A stretch of 64,000 bases of DNA from JADGRF01 sp035274465 (GCA_035274465.1 DATEOF010000446.1:1-64000), one strand, 5' to 3'; numbered from the stretch's first letter, positions 17,760-27,323 are shown. The notes: generated by a model from the letters alone, not told the origin. Program-made: numbers and translations.

Positions 17760-18845
17760 CTACTGTCCGGGCTCGATCCCCAACTTGGGAAAACCTGGGG
17801 GTTCGTGGGCGCGTGGCGACCGGCGCCGCCGTGCGAGCGCGATCAGGCCGGCGATGAACACGAACAGCAGCCTCGGCAATCCACGCAAGCCAGCGGCGGG
17901 CACCAGCGCGCAGTCCGCCCGCACCGCGCACACGGCGGGCTCGGTGTCGCCGGAGGCGCAGAGCTCATCGATGGCCTGCCGCGCATACGTGGCGCGCTCC
18001 CACGCGGTCGGAACCGCCTCCTCGGGGACGATTCGCGCCACGGCGCAGCCCTCGCCACTCGGTACGAAGTCGGTGCCGCCGCCGGCAAGCACGCCCACGA
18101 GCCGCTGTTCGGCGTCGAGCACTGCGGAGCCACTCGAGCCTTCGAAGGCGTCGGTGCTCAGCGCGAACGCGTCGGGGCGGCCTTCGAGCGCGTCGAGCAC
18201 GCGAGCGTTCGAGTCGATCTTCGCGGGCAGGCCCAGCGGAAATCCGATGGTGGTCAACGGCTCACCGGCGTGCAGCACGCGCTCGGATGCCACCAGCGGC
18301 TGCCGCGCCCCCACGACCGGTCGATCGAGCTGGACGATCGCCACATCCAGGCGCCGGCTGTCGCGCCGTGTGCCGTGCTCGCGGACGAGGATGCTCCGGC
18401 AGCGGTAGATCGAGTCTTCCGACAGCCCGGCCAACGTGTTCGGCGCGTCGTAGTAGTAGCCGAACACGTACGCGGTCCCGTCGCATATCTCGCGATCCAC
18501 ACAATGCGCGGCGGTCAGGACGAGGTCGCGCGCGATGAGTACGCCCGAACAAGTCGCCGCGACGGGTTGTGTCGCGAATCGTTCTCCGGGGCACAAGCCC
18601 AAACTCGCCGCACTCGGTGCGCTGATCGCCCCGCGAGCGCTGATGTTCTCGGGCGGCAGGAGCGCGAGCACCGAAGACCTCGCCAGCTCGCGCAGCGTTG
18701 GATCGGGATGCTCGTACACGTCGAGGCGATCGTCCGGCCCGTAGATGATCGGCTCCGCATGCGCCCCCGCGCCGTCGGTCGCATGGCCACAGGCCGCGCA
18801 CAGCAGAGAACCCGCGCAGACGAGCTCGCGCAGCACAGCCGTCAC
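17760..18845 (-). CDS. Trypsin-like serine protease with a C-terminal membrane tail
   Basis: A 361-residue secreted protease with His114 (LTAAHC), Asp167 (RLDVAIVQL) and Ser238 (EGSSGS) as the triad. The oxyanion sequence is GSSGS rather than the usual GDSGG, so activity may be altered. The N terminus is a signal peptide with a possible lipobox cysteine at 16 or 19. The C terminus has a cysteine, then the hydrophobic segment LPRLLFVFIAGLIALA and four arginines, resembling MYXO-CTERM sorting tails, but with about 17 extra residues after it. The gene start overlaps the large regulator stop by four bases (ATGA), implying coupled translation. Confidence 0.87.
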   Translation of the reverse strand: MTAVLRELVCAGSLLCAACGHATDGAGAHAEPIIYGPDDRLDVYEHPDPTLRELARSSVLALLPPENISARGAISAPSAASLGLCPGERFATQPVAATCSGVLIARDLVLTAAHCVDREICDGTAYVFGYYYDAPNTLAGLSEDSIYRCRSILVREHGTRRDSRRLDVAIVQLDRPVVGARQPLVASERVLHAGEPLTTIGFPLGLPAKIDSNARVLDALEGRPDAFALSTDAFEGSSGSAVLDAEQRLVGVLAGGGTDFVPSGEGCAVARIVPEEAVPTAWERATYARQAIDELCASGDTEPAVCAVRADCALVPAAGLRGLPRLLFVFIAGLIALARRRRSPRAHEPPGFPKLGIEPGQ

Positions 18846-21800
18846 GCGATGTCTTGCATGCCGATTCGCTCGGCGATCGCCCGGGCCTCACCGAGCAGCT
18901 CGGCGCCTCGAGCCCGCACGCCATTGCGCCCGCGCCGCAGGACCTGCGCGTAGCGGTGCAGGCTGATCGCGATGAGTGGCGGCGAACCCACCCGACGCGC
19001 GGTCGAGAGGGCTCGCTCGAAGTGGCGCGCTGCCTGCTCCCAGCGCGCGGCGGCGACACTCAACATGCCGAGCGCATGCGCGACCGAGCCTTGCCAGATC
19101 GTACCCAGGAACGGAGAGACCATGAGGTGCTCGTGCGGCAGCAGCAGTGGGTAGAGCTCTTCGGCGTGCCGGGCGTCGCCGAGCTCACCACACGCTTCCG
19201 CCAAAAGGAACATGGCGCCCAGGGAGCTGTGTTGGTGGTAGTCGGTGACTCTGCGATAGCCGTCGCTCGCCAGCGCAGCCAACAGCAACGCTGCCTCGCT
19301 CCGCCGCCCGCTGAACGCAAACTCTCGCGCGAGCGCACATTCGAGCCAAGGCACGTCCGGCCGGCGCGCCGCCATCTGGCGAATCGTCGCGATGGCCGCG
19401 TCGTGATCCCCGCGCAGCATTCCCAGCATGATCAGCTGCAGCTCGAACGTTCCCGCCGCGCCGAGGTTCCGCGCCGAGTCGCGCTCGTAGAACTGGCGAG
19501 CGTCGCGCTCTGCGCGTGCGAAGTCTCCGCGCAACATGTGGATGACCACGGCGCGAATGCCGCTGCGGAACAGCGCGCCAGGGTGCTTCATCGTCGCCGA
19601 GATCGCGTCGTAGAGATCGCCGTTCATCTTGGACGCGACGAAGTCGAGCAGCTTGAATTGATCGCGCGCCTGAAAATTGAGCGCGTCCAGCTCGAGCGGG
19701 CGAGAGCGCACCGCGCGCGCCAACGACAGCATCCTGCCTGCGATCTCGAGCCGCTCGCGCACGAACTCTGGACCCGACAGCACCGCATGCCGATAGCGCA
19801 GCGTCTCTGCCAGCGTCGCTGGTGCAGCGAGCTGCTCTGCGCTCGACACGGCGTCCTTCGAGAGCGCCTCGGCGACCTCGAAGGGCCGGGCGTAGCGCAG
19901 CGCGAGCGCAAGCCGCGCGAGCACGAGTGCGCGCAGCTCCGATTCGGCGCTGCCGAGCACAGTCTGCGCCTCGGAGAGCAGCGCGATGTCGACCGAGTCC
20001 ACGACGATGATGTCGCGAAAGTCGCCAGGGCCGGCGCGGTGACCCGTGCGACCGAGAGCCGCGCGAGCCAGGAGCTGGGGCTCGCCGGCAGCCCGCGCGG
20101 CGTCTGCGGCTGCGACGAAACGCTGCTGCACGAGCGCGGGTGCTTCCTGCGTCCCCCAGGCTGCTTCCGCTTGCGCCAGGAGCAGCTCGCACGCGAGCCT
20201 GGGATCGGCGCCCTCGACCATCGGCAGCGCGTGGAGCGCACGCTCATAGTTGACCACCGCGTCCTCGTACGCCATCCGCGCATTCGCCCGTTCACCCGCC
20301 AGGCGACCGAAGTGCACGGCGCGTTCCGCGGCGCCATCGGCGCTCCCGAGCGCATAGTGGTAGGCGATCGAGCCCAGGTCGGCGCGGCTGTCCTTCAGGG
20401 CGGTCGCTTCGAGCGCCTCTGCGACGTGCCGGTGCAGTCGAGTGCGCGTGGCGAGCGAGAGGTCGCGATAGATGCTCTCGCGGACGAGGTCGTGCACGAA
20501 GCCGACGCGCGGCTGTCCAGCGCTCGTCACGAAACCTGCAGACTCGGCTTCGCTCAACCAGCCGAGCACTGCGCGTTGCGGCGCGTGCGCTGCGTGCGTC
20601 AGCGGTGTCAGATCGAGCTCGCTTCCAGCGACCGAGAGCAAGCGCAGCACGCGCCGGCAGTTCGGCGAGAGGTGCAAGAACTGCCAGTGCAGCACGTCGC
20701 GCACGCGCTTGGGCACGGGTAGACCGCGCCGCGGATCTGCCATGTCGAGCTGACCCTGCTCGGCGAGCTTGGCCAACTCGGTCACGAACAAGGCGTTGCC
20801 TGCGGTCGCGGTCAGCACCACATCGACGACGGCTGGCGATGGCAGGCGCGCCGCTGCACGTTCCAGCAAGAAGCTCACGGCATCGCGGCGCAGTCCCTGC
20901 AGATCGAGGCGCTCGGTGAACGGATGGCGCGCGGCCACGGCGAGCACGTGCGCGAGCGTGCGCGTGGGGCGCGGCGGATCGCGAAAGGTGGCTATCAGCT
21001 GGATGCGCGCCTCGCGCAGCGCCGTGATCACGAACTCCAGCAACAACAGGCTCGCTTCGTCGGCCCAGTGCAGGTCGTCGATGATCAGCAGCAGAGGATG
21101 TGCAGCGCTCATTCGCGCGAGGAACCGCCCGACGACGTCGAAGAAACGAAAGCGTGCTTCGGCGCGATCGAGATCGGCGTGTTCCGGCGCCGGCAGCTCG
21201 GAGTCGATCCAGCGTAGCTCCGGCAGCTCCGCCCGGATCTGACGCGCGGTGGCTGCGGTGCGCGCACCCGACGAAATGCCGCGCAGGAGCTGCAGCCAGG
21301 GCCAAAACGGCGTCGCACCCTCGCGATCGAGGCAGCGGCCATTGTGGACCTCGAAGCCGAGCCCCTTCGCCTGAGCGGACAACTCGAGCGCGAGGCGCGA
21401 CTTGCCGATACCCGCAGCGCCGGCGATGAGCGAGAGACGCAGCTCGCCGTGGTCAGCGGCGGCGAGCGATGCGTGCAACGTCTTCATCGCATCGTCGCGA
21501 CCGAGGAAGTCCTGTCGTGTCGGCTGGGCGTTCGTCGGTTCCAGCGCGGCGGGCGCGGCCGAAGCCGTGGGCGGCAGTGGCCGCAGCTCGCCGATGAACC
21601 GAATGCCGCGACCGCGAACCGTTCGAATCGTGCGTTCTGCCGTGTCCGTGTCGCCGAGCGCGCGGCGCAGGTCGCGCAACACGCTCCAGAGCGCTTGATC
21701 GCTGACGGCCACGTTCGGCCAGATCGCTTCGAGCAGCTCCGACTTCGAGATCACCCGCTGTCGATTGCGCAGCAGGTGCACGAGCATGGCGAACGGCTTC

Positions 21801-21895
21801 GGTTGAAGCTTGATCGGCACGCCGCGGCGGCAGAGGACAGCCGCAGGCGCGTCCAACTCGAACTCGCCGAACGAGAAGCTCTGCTCGGTCCCCAT
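18842..21895 (-). CDS. OmpR-type DNA-binding domain fused to AAA ATPase and TPR repeats
   Basis: This 1017-residue protein has an N-terminal winged helix (about 5-105; ending in RTVRGRGIRFIG as in OmpR/CadC regulators), an AAA/STAND ATPase (Walker A GAAGIGKS near 160, Walker B LLLIIDDLHW near 275) and about 550 residues of helical TPR-like repeats. There is no receiver or membrane segment. It is organised like large ATP-dependent transcription activators, in which the repeats sense a ligand or partner and the ATPase drives assembly. It is the first gene of the run and overlaps the protease gene. A small palindrome lies 64 bases upstream of its start. Confidence 0.9.
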   Translation of the reverse strand: MGTEQSFSFGEFELDAPAAVLCRRGVPIKLQPKPFAMLVHLLRNRQRVISKSELLEAIWPNVAVSDQALWSVLRDLRRALGDTDTAERTIRTVRGRGIRFIGELRPLPPTASAAPAALEPTNAQPTRQDFLGRDDAMKTLHASLAAADHGELRLSLIAGAAGIGKSRLALELSAQAKGLGFEVHNGRCLDREGATPFWPWLQLLRGISSGARTAATARQIRAELPELRWIDSELPAPEHADLDRAEARFRFFDVVGRFLARMSAAHPLLLIIDDLHWADEASLLLLEFVITALREARIQLIATFRDPPRPTRTLAHVLAVAARHPFTERLDLQGLRRDAVSFLLERAAARLPSPAVVDVVLTATAGNALFVTELAKLAEQGQLDMADPRRGLPVPKRVRDVLHWQFLHLSPNCRRVLRLLSVAGSELDLTPLTHAAHAPQRAVLGWLSEAESAGFVTSAGQPRVGFVHDLVRESIYRDLSLATRTRLHRHVAEALEATALKDSRADLGSIAYHYALGSADGAAERAVHFGRLAGERANARMAYEDAVVNYERALHALPMVEGADPRLACELLLAQAEAAWGTQEAPALVQQRFVAAADAARAAGEPQLLARAALGRTGHRAGPGDFRDIIVVDSVDIALLSEAQTVLGSAESELRALVLARLALALRYARPFEVAEALSKDAVSSAEQLAAPATLAETLRYRHAVLSGPEFVRERLEIAGRMLSLARAVRSRPLELDALNFQARDQFKLLDFVASKMNGDLYDAISATMKHPGALFRSGIRAVVIHMLRGDFARAERDARQFYERDSARNLGAAGTFELQLIMLGMLRGDHDAAIATIRQMAARRPDVPWLECALAREFAFSGRRSEAALLLAALASDGYRRVTDYHQHSSLGAMFLLAEACGELGDARHAEELYPLLLPHEHLMVSPFLGTIWQGSVAHALGMLSVAAARWEQAARHFERALSTARRVGSPPLIAISLHRYAQVLRRGRNGVRARGAELLGEARAIAERIGMQDIA

Positions 21896-21958
21896 CGAAC
21901 GCGCACCGATTACACGAACGCATTCTTGGTCGTCAAGCTGCGCGGACCGACGGCAGTG

Positions 21959-21973
21959 ACGTGTATCTCACGT
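21959..21973. promoter_or_regulatory. Palindrome upstream of the large regulator gene
   Basis: The inverted repeat ACGTG-TATCT-CACGT lies 64 bases upstream of the regulator start at 21895 (minus strand) and is framed by two direct copies of CAGTGA. Its position suits an operator, perhaps for autoregulation. The arms are only five bases, so chance is possible. Confidence 0.3.
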
Positions 21974-22116
21974 GGCAGTGAGACGCTGATGCTATTTGCC
22001 ACTAGCGGGAGCGAGTAGCTGCAGTGGCGGGACTCGCGAAGGATCTCGGTTGGCCCGCGGCATCGTCGGTTTAGCTTCCGGGGCGGATGCGGTTTCGCTT
22101 CCAACTAGCAATCGCG

Positions 22117-23574
22117 CTAGCTCGGCTCGTCGGCCTTCCCGCGCTCGTTGTGGGCCATTCGCGACAGGCCCCACTCCTGCAAGCGGTACTGGATCGTCCT
22201 TCGGCTGATGCCCAGGATCGCTGCCGCCCGCGACGGCGAGCCACCCACTGCATCCAGCGTGCGCAGGATCGCGAACCGCTCGAGCTCCGCCAGCGTGACG
22301 CCCGGGATCATCAAGCGGATCGACTCCGAGTCGTTCGAGACCCGCGACAGCGGCAGGTGCTCCGCTTCGACCAGCTCTCCGCGACACAACACGACCGCTT
22401 GCTCGACCGCGTTCTGCAGCTCGCGCACGTTGCCCGGCCAGGGCTGCACCAACATCGCCCGCATCGCTTCGTCCGAGAAGCCCGTGATCGGCTTGTCGTT
22501 CTCCGCCGCGAAGCGCCGCAGGAAGTGATCCGCGAGCAGCGGGATGTCGCTCGGGCGCGCGCGCAGCGGCGGCACCTCCAGGCGCACGACGTTCAGCCGG
22601 TAGTACAGGTCCTCGCGGAAGCGGCCGTCGTCGACGAGCTGCCGCAGATCCTTGTTGGTCGCGGCGACGATGCGCGTGTCGACGCGCAATGTCTCGTTGC
22701 CGCCCACGCGCTCGAACTGCCGCTCCTGCAGGAAGCGCAGCAGCTTCACCTGCACGGGCATCGGAATCTCGCTGACTTCGTCCAGGAAGAGCGTGCCGCT
22801 GTCGGCCTGTTCGAAGCGCCCCTTGCGCCGGGTGACGGCGCCGGTGAAGGCGCCCTTTTCGTGCCCGAACAACTCGGATTCGAGCAATGTCTGCGACAAT
22901 GCGGAACAATTCAGCCGGACGAACGGCCCGTCTTTGCGCTTGCTCTGGCTGTGCACCGCGGCCGCGATTAACTCCTTGCCGGTGCCGGTCTCACCGTGGA
23001 TCAGCACCGTCGCGCGGCTGTGAGCGGCGGCCATCACCTTGTCCAGCAAGGCCTGCATGACGGGGTGCGCACCGAGGATGGAATTGATCTGACGAGCCGC
23101 CGCCGGATCCAGGATGCCTTCGCGCGCCCGCTCGACCTCGCGCGCGAGTGCCGGTTTTTCCAGCGCTCGCCGCACCACCATGAACAGGGCTTCGGCTTGC
23201 TCCGGGAAACACAGGCAATGATCGGCACCGTGGCGGAAGGCCTCGACCAGCGCTTCGGGGTGCGAGCTGCGCGACACCGCGATGAACGCCGCTTGCGAAC
23301 CGCTCTGTTTGCGCGCGCTTTCCAGGAAGTGCAGCGCGTGGGGTTTGCCATGACCCAGACCTACAACCACCACCTGCGGCCGCAGACTTTCCAGCTGCGG
23401 CAACGCCAGCTGCGGGTTGTCGGCGACTTCGAGCGCATGACCTTGACCCACGAGTTGGTGGACGAGCTCCTCTCGGGAATCCGGGTCGTCGTCCACGATG
23501 AGCACGTGGGGCTGCTTGGCTTCCACGGGTTTGGGGCAGCATGCCGCATCGCGATGAATGCGTCCATGAAACAC
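22117..23574 (-). CDS. Sigma-54-dependent activator with a degenerate receiver domain
   Basis: Counted from GTG 23574 this is a 485-residue protein. The receiver-like domain (about 20-140) keeps the acidic pair in VLIVDDDPD, but the phospho-acceptor aspartate is replaced by glycine (VVVVGLG) and the usual lysine by phenylalanine (LCFPEQ). The AAA+ domain is complete (Walker A GETGTGKE, the sigma-54 contact loop GAFTGA, Walker B GTLFLDEV, arginine finger region), followed by a Fis-type helix-turn-helix (SRAAAILGISRRTIQYRL). It should activate sigma-54 promoters but probably not through phosphorylation. Start sites are uncertain; a longer GTG start at 23631 is possible. Confidence 0.92.
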   Translation of the reverse strand: MFHGRIHRDAACCPKPVEAKQPHVLIVDDDPDSREELVHQLVGQGHALEVADNPQLALPQLESLRPQVVVVGLGHGKPHALHFLESARKQSGSQAAFIAVSRSSHPEALVEAFRHGADHCLCFPEQAEALFMVVRRALEKPALAREVERAREGILDPAAARQINSILGAHPVMQALLDKVMAAAHSRATVLIHGETGTGKELIAAAVHSQSKRKDGPFVRLNCSALSQTLLESELFGHEKGAFTGAVTRRKGRFEQADSGTLFLDEVSEIPMPVQVKLLRFLQERQFERVGGNETLRVDTRIVAATNKDLRQLVDDGRFREDLYYRLNVVRLEVPPLRARPSDIPLLADHFLRRFAAENDKPITGFSDEAMRAMLVQPWPGNVRELQNAVEQAVVLCRGELVEAEHLPLSRVSNDSESIRLMIPGVTLAELERFAILRTLDAVGGSPSRAAAILGISRRTIQYRLQEWGLSRMAHNERGKADEPS

Positions 23575-23799
23575 CCCCGGGCAACATCCTACGTGTGGGC
23601 GAGTTCGGTTGAGCCGAAGCCGCCACACCAAGGCACAGAACTCGGTAGTGCCAGCGGTTTACTGTCATCTGCCACGCTCACACGTGATCACCTGCTCGCG
23701 GCTGCAGCGGCTCGCCCCGCGCGACCGTGCTCCTGGCTGGTGCCCTGGGATCTGATAAGATCGGTGACTGGGTCCGGCCGGGAGGTTGTCGGTGCTCCC

Positions 23800-24519
23800 A
23801 TGCACTCCATAACGCGTCCAAACAACGCTATTCGCGCTGCGGCAGCCGTCACGCTGCTCGGCATGCTGGCCGGCTTTGCCCTGTGGCCGCACGGCCGTGC
23901 CGAGGCGCTGACCAGTGGCGCCCGGGCCTTCAGCACGCAGGAGGAGCGCGCGCTACGCGCCGGCCAGCTGGTGGTGCGCCCCAGCGAGGTGGTGCGGGGC
24001 GAGACACGCTTGATGGGCGGCCTGTCCTGGCAGCTGATTTCCGCGCCACCCGAGCGGGTTTGGCGCGTCATCAACGACTGGCGGACGTACTCACGTTTTC
24101 TGCCGGCGGTCGAAGAAGCTCGCCTGGTCGAGCAGAACGGCCTCGAGCAGCGGCTGTTCATCCGGCACCGCATGGGCTTCGTGAATGCCAGTTACTTCGT
24201 GCTCGCCACGCCGGACGTGGCCGATGGTCGCATGCGTTTCAAGCTCGACCACTCGCGTCCCAGCAGCATTCGCGACGCGTTCGGCGAGCTGCGCGTGACG
24301 CCCTACCCCGACGGCCGCAGCGTGGTCTCGCTCGCCATCCTGGCCGATGTCGGTGAAGGCCTGGTGGCCGGGTTGGTGCGCAGCAACGTCCACGAGTGGA
24401 TGCTGAAGGTGCCTGCTCAGCTGAAGAAGTACGTCGAGAAGGCCTCGCAGGAGCCGGCGCGTGGCAGCGTCGAAGCGATCGAGGTCCCACCGGCTGCCCA
24501 GAGCGGTCGACCGGGTTAA
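23800..24519 (+). CDS. Exported SRPBCC (polyketide cyclase/START-like) protein
   Basis: The 239-residue protein begins with a signal sequence or anchor (about 10-28, AVTLLGMLAGFALW). An SRPBCC domain follows, with the characteristic strand-helix SWQLISAPPERVWRVINDWRTYSRFLP, central strands GFVNASYFVLA and a long C-terminal helix (VHEWMLKVPAQLKKYVEK). Such helix-grip folds bind lipids or other hydrophobic molecules; an enzymatic role is not evident. It stands 33 bases before the HtrA gene on the same strand, so both may serve the periplasm. GGAGG lies 14 bases before the ATG, longer than ideal, so the start is moderately certain. Confidence 0.8.
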   Translation: MHSITRPNNAIRAAAAVTLLGMLAGFALWPHGRAEALTSGARAFSTQEERALRAGQLVVRPSEVVRGETRLMGGLSWQLISAPPERVWRVINDWRTYSRFLPAVEEARLVEQNGLEQRLFIRHRMGFVNASYFVLATPDVADGRMRFKLDHSRPSSIRDAFGELRVTPYPDGRSVVSLAILADVGEGLVAGLVRSNVHEWMLKVPAQLKKYVEKASQEPARGSVEAIEVPPAAQSGRPG

Positions 24520-24552
24520 CACGCGCAGCTGGGCGTAGTATGCAGCCCAGCG

Positions 24553-25755
24553 ATGTCGCCCGCCGACTACCCCTTCGACACCCACTACGCGAAGCAGCAA
24601 CGCAGCTCGCGCCGCACCACTCGGCTGCTCAGCTTGCTGATCGTCGCGCTCGTGATCGCCGTGGCCGCGCTGTCCTACCGCATGCTGCGGCTCGAGAACT
24701 ACGTGATGCCGCGCAACCAGCCCGCGCTCGGCGTGCCGCGGCCGATAGCCCCGAGCACCTCGCTGGCCGCCGGCGAGAAGCAGCGCATCGCGCTGTTCGA
24801 TCGCACGTGGAAGTCGGTCGTGCACATCACGACGCTGGCGGTGCGCGCCGACCCCTTCCGCTTGAACGTGATGGAGGTGCCGCGCGGTACCGGCTCGGGC
24901 TTCGTGTGGGACGAGCACGGCCACATCGTCACCAACTTCCACGTGATCTCCGGCGCGGACCAGGCGCGCGTGACGTTCGCCGATCGCAGCACGGTGTCCG
25001 CGCAGCTGGTCGGCGTGTCCGCACGCAACGACGTCGCGGTGCTGCGCGTGGTGGGCATGCCGAAGACCGTCACGCCGCTGCCCGTCGGTACCTCGCGCAA
25101 TTTGGTAGTCGGCCAGGACGTGATCGCGATCGGCTCGCCGTTCGGTCTCGACTACACGCTCTCGACCGGCGTGATCAGCGGCCTCGGCCGCGAGATCATG
25201 GGCGCCGGCGGCCTGCCGATCGGCGGCGTGATCCAGACCGATGCCGCGATCAATCCGGGCAACTCGGGCGGTCCCTTGATCGACAGCAGCGGCCGGCTGA
25301 TCGGCGTGAACACCGCCATCCTCAGCCCCTCGGGCGCATCCGCGGGCGTGGGCTTCGCGGTGCCGGTGGACACGGTCGCGCGCGTGGTTCCGCAGCTGAT
25401 CGCGTACGGCCGCGAGGTGCGCCCCGAGCTGGGCGTGTCGCTCGCGGACGACTCGGTGAGCGAGCGCTTCGGCCTGCCGGGCGTGCTGGTGCTGGGCGTT
25501 GCCGAGGGCTCGCCCGCCCAAAAGGTCGGCATCCAGCCCACCCAACGCGACGCCAACGGCGACATCATGCTGGGCGACATCATCACGCAGATCCAGGGCG
25601 AGCCCATGCACAAGACCGCAGACGTCTTGCTGCAGCTCGAGAAGCACAAGGCCGGCGATACCGTCACGGTGACCACGGTGCGCGGCGGTGAGCCCAAGAC
25701 GCTGAGCGTAGTACTGGCGAGCAACGTCCAGACCGACCGCAGTGGAGCGTTTTGA
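24553..25755 (+). CDS. HtrA/Deg-type periplasmic serine protease
   Basis: A 400-residue protease with a cytoplasmic tail and an N-terminal membrane anchor (about 25-45), then an S1C protease domain with the triad His130 (TNFHV), Asp160 (NDVAVLRV) and Ser238 (GNSGGP), and one PDZ domain (about 300-390, with GDIITQIQGEPM). A single PDZ domain and the anchor suggest a DegS-like or HhoB-like layout rather than DegP with two PDZs. It should degrade or sense misfolded envelope proteins. It follows the SRPBCC gene by 33 bases. Confidence 0.94.
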   Translation: MSPADYPFDTHYAKQQRSSRRTTRLLSLLIVALVIAVAALSYRMLRLENYVMPRNQPALGVPRPIAPSTSLAAGEKQRIALFDRTWKSVVHITTLAVRADPFRLNVMEVPRGTGSGFVWDEHGHIVTNFHVISGADQARVTFADRSTVSAQLVGVSARNDVAVLRVVGMPKTVTPLPVGTSRNLVVGQDVIAIGSPFGLDYTLSTGVISGLGREIMGAGGLPIGGVIQTDAAINPGNSGGPLIDSSGRLIGVNTAILSPSGASAGVGFAVPVDTVARVVPQLIAYGREVRPELGVSLADDSVSERFGLPGVLVLGVAEGSPAQKVGIQPTQRDANGDIMLGDIITQIQGEPMHKTADVLLQLEKHKAGDTVTVTTVRGGEPKTLSVVLASNVQTDRSGAF

Positions 25756-25850
25756 GCGGGGAACCGGCTTACGCGGGCGAGCTGGCGAAAAGCGGTGTGA
25801 ATGCGGGGTTCGAATAATCGGGCACACCCCATATACTCGATTTGGTCTGC

Positions 25851-27248
25851 ATGACTTCTCGCGACTCCAAGCCGCCCGGCCGGCGCCATAGCTTGCTGCC
25901 CGCTCGCAGCACGATCCCGCCGACGGCACCCGGGCACACCACGCCGCCGCCGTCCGCGCGCAGCACCATTCCGCCCGGTCACAGCAGCCATCCGACCATC
26001 CTGCCCGGGCCCAGCTCGAACCCGCCCGAACCGGGAGATTTCGAGCTCGGCACGGCCTCGTTCCCCGCCGACGAAGCCGTGGAACGCACCCTCGAGCGCA
26101 TGACCAGCACGTTCGGCGAGCTCGGGCGCCTGGTGGGTTCGACGCTCGGCCTGCCGGGGCAGCGCGACGAGAACGACAACGTCATCGCCACGCATGCGCC
26201 CGGCGCGCCCGCGGGCATCGAGCACCTGAAGGAGCAGTGGACGCCGCCCGAGCCGGGCACGATCCGCATCCGCGTGATCGACGTGTGCAAGGAGCGCGTC
26301 GAGACGCGTTGGGTGGACGATCTGGATGCGTTCCTGCAGACACCGCGCCCCGAGTGGGTGAATTTGCGCTGGGTCGACGTCGACGGCCTGCACGCGTACG
26401 TGGTGTCCAAGCTGCAGCGCGCCTACGGCTTTCACACGCTGGCCGCCGAAGACGTGCTGCACGTGCCGCAGCGGCCGCGCGTGGATGCCTACGCCGATCA
26501 CCTGTTCATCGTGGCGCGCATGTTCTCCTGGCGACGCGAACAGCTCGTCACCGAGCAGATCAGCGTGTTCGCCCGCGCCGGGCTCTTGGTGTCGTTTCAA
26601 GAGCTGGACGAAGACGTCTGGAATCCGATCCGCGAGCGCATGATTCAACAGGAGACCAGCAAGCTGCGCCAGGGTGATGCCAGCTACCTGGCGTACGCGT
26701 TGCTCGACGCCACCGTGGATCACTGCTTCCCGATCCTCGAGCGCTACGGCGAGATGCTCGACCACCTGGAAGACGCGGCGCTGACCTCCGACGCGAACAA
26801 CATCTTGCAAGAGGTACACGCCATCAAGCGCGAGCTGACGATCCTGCGCAAGGCCGTGTGGCCGATGCGAGAGGTGATCGCCGAGCTCTCGCGTGAAGAT
26901 CAGATCCTGGTCTCGCCGAACACGCGCACGTACCTACGCGACGTCTACCAACACTGCGTACAGATCATCGACATCATCGAGACTTTTCGCGAGCTCGCGG
27001 CGAGCCTCACGGATCTCAGCCTGTCCATGCAGAGCAATCGCATGAACGAGGTCATGAAGTGGCTGACGATCCTGTCGACCGTCTTCATTCCGATGACCTT
27101 CCTGGCTGGCGTCTACGGGATGAACTTCGCGACGTTCCCCGAGCTGCACTGGAAGTACAGCTATCCCGCGTTTTGGATCATCTGCATCGCCCAAACCGTG
27201 GTGCTCCTGCTGTATTTCAGGCGCAAGGGCTGGATCGGGCGGCGCTGA
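25851..27248 (+). CDS. corA: CorA-family divalent cation channel
   Basis: The 465-residue protein has an unusual proline- and serine-rich N-terminal extension (about 1-65, with repeats of the type STIPP and HTTPPP), followed by the CorA cytoplasmic domain, a long helix (about 300-395) and two C-terminal membrane segments. The first ends in the family signature YGMNF, which forms the pore mouth; the second is followed by a basic tail (RRKGWIGRR). It should import Mg2+ (or Co2+/Ni2+). The ATG at 25851 was preferred to a TTG nine bases upstream. The extension is not known from E. coli CorA and is probably disordered. Confidence 0.93.
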   Translation: MTSRDSKPPGRRHSLLPARSTIPPTAPGHTTPPPSARSTIPPGHSSHPTILPGPSSNPPEPGDFELGTASFPADEAVERTLERMTSTFGELGRLVGSTLGLPGQRDENDNVIATHAPGAPAGIEHLKEQWTPPEPGTIRIRVIDVCKERVETRWVDDLDAFLQTPRPEWVNLRWVDVDGLHAYVVSKLQRAYGFHTLAAEDVLHVPQRPRVDAYADHLFIVARMFSWRREQLVTEQISVFARAGLLVSFQELDEDVWNPIRERMIQQETSKLRQGDASYLAYALLDATVDHCFPILERYGEMLDHLEDAALTSDANNILQEVHAIKRELTILRKAVWPMREVIAELSREDQILVSPNTRTYLRDVYQHCVQIIDIIETFRELAASLTDLSLSMQSNRMNEVMKWLTILSTVFIPMTFLAGVYGMNFATFPELHWKYSYPAFWIICIAQTVVLLLYFRRKGWIGRR

Positions 27249-27323
27249 ATCCCTCGCCTGGGACAGTGAGTTAGGTGAGCGACAACTCTGGACCATAACT
27301 CGCCGCCGTGCGATGCATGGCGT

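Noticed and set aside
27268..27301. GAGTTA ... TAACTC inverted repeat before the LysR gene
   Set aside because: The arms are six bases with a 22-base spacer and lack the T-N11-A core of LysR sites; chance is likely.
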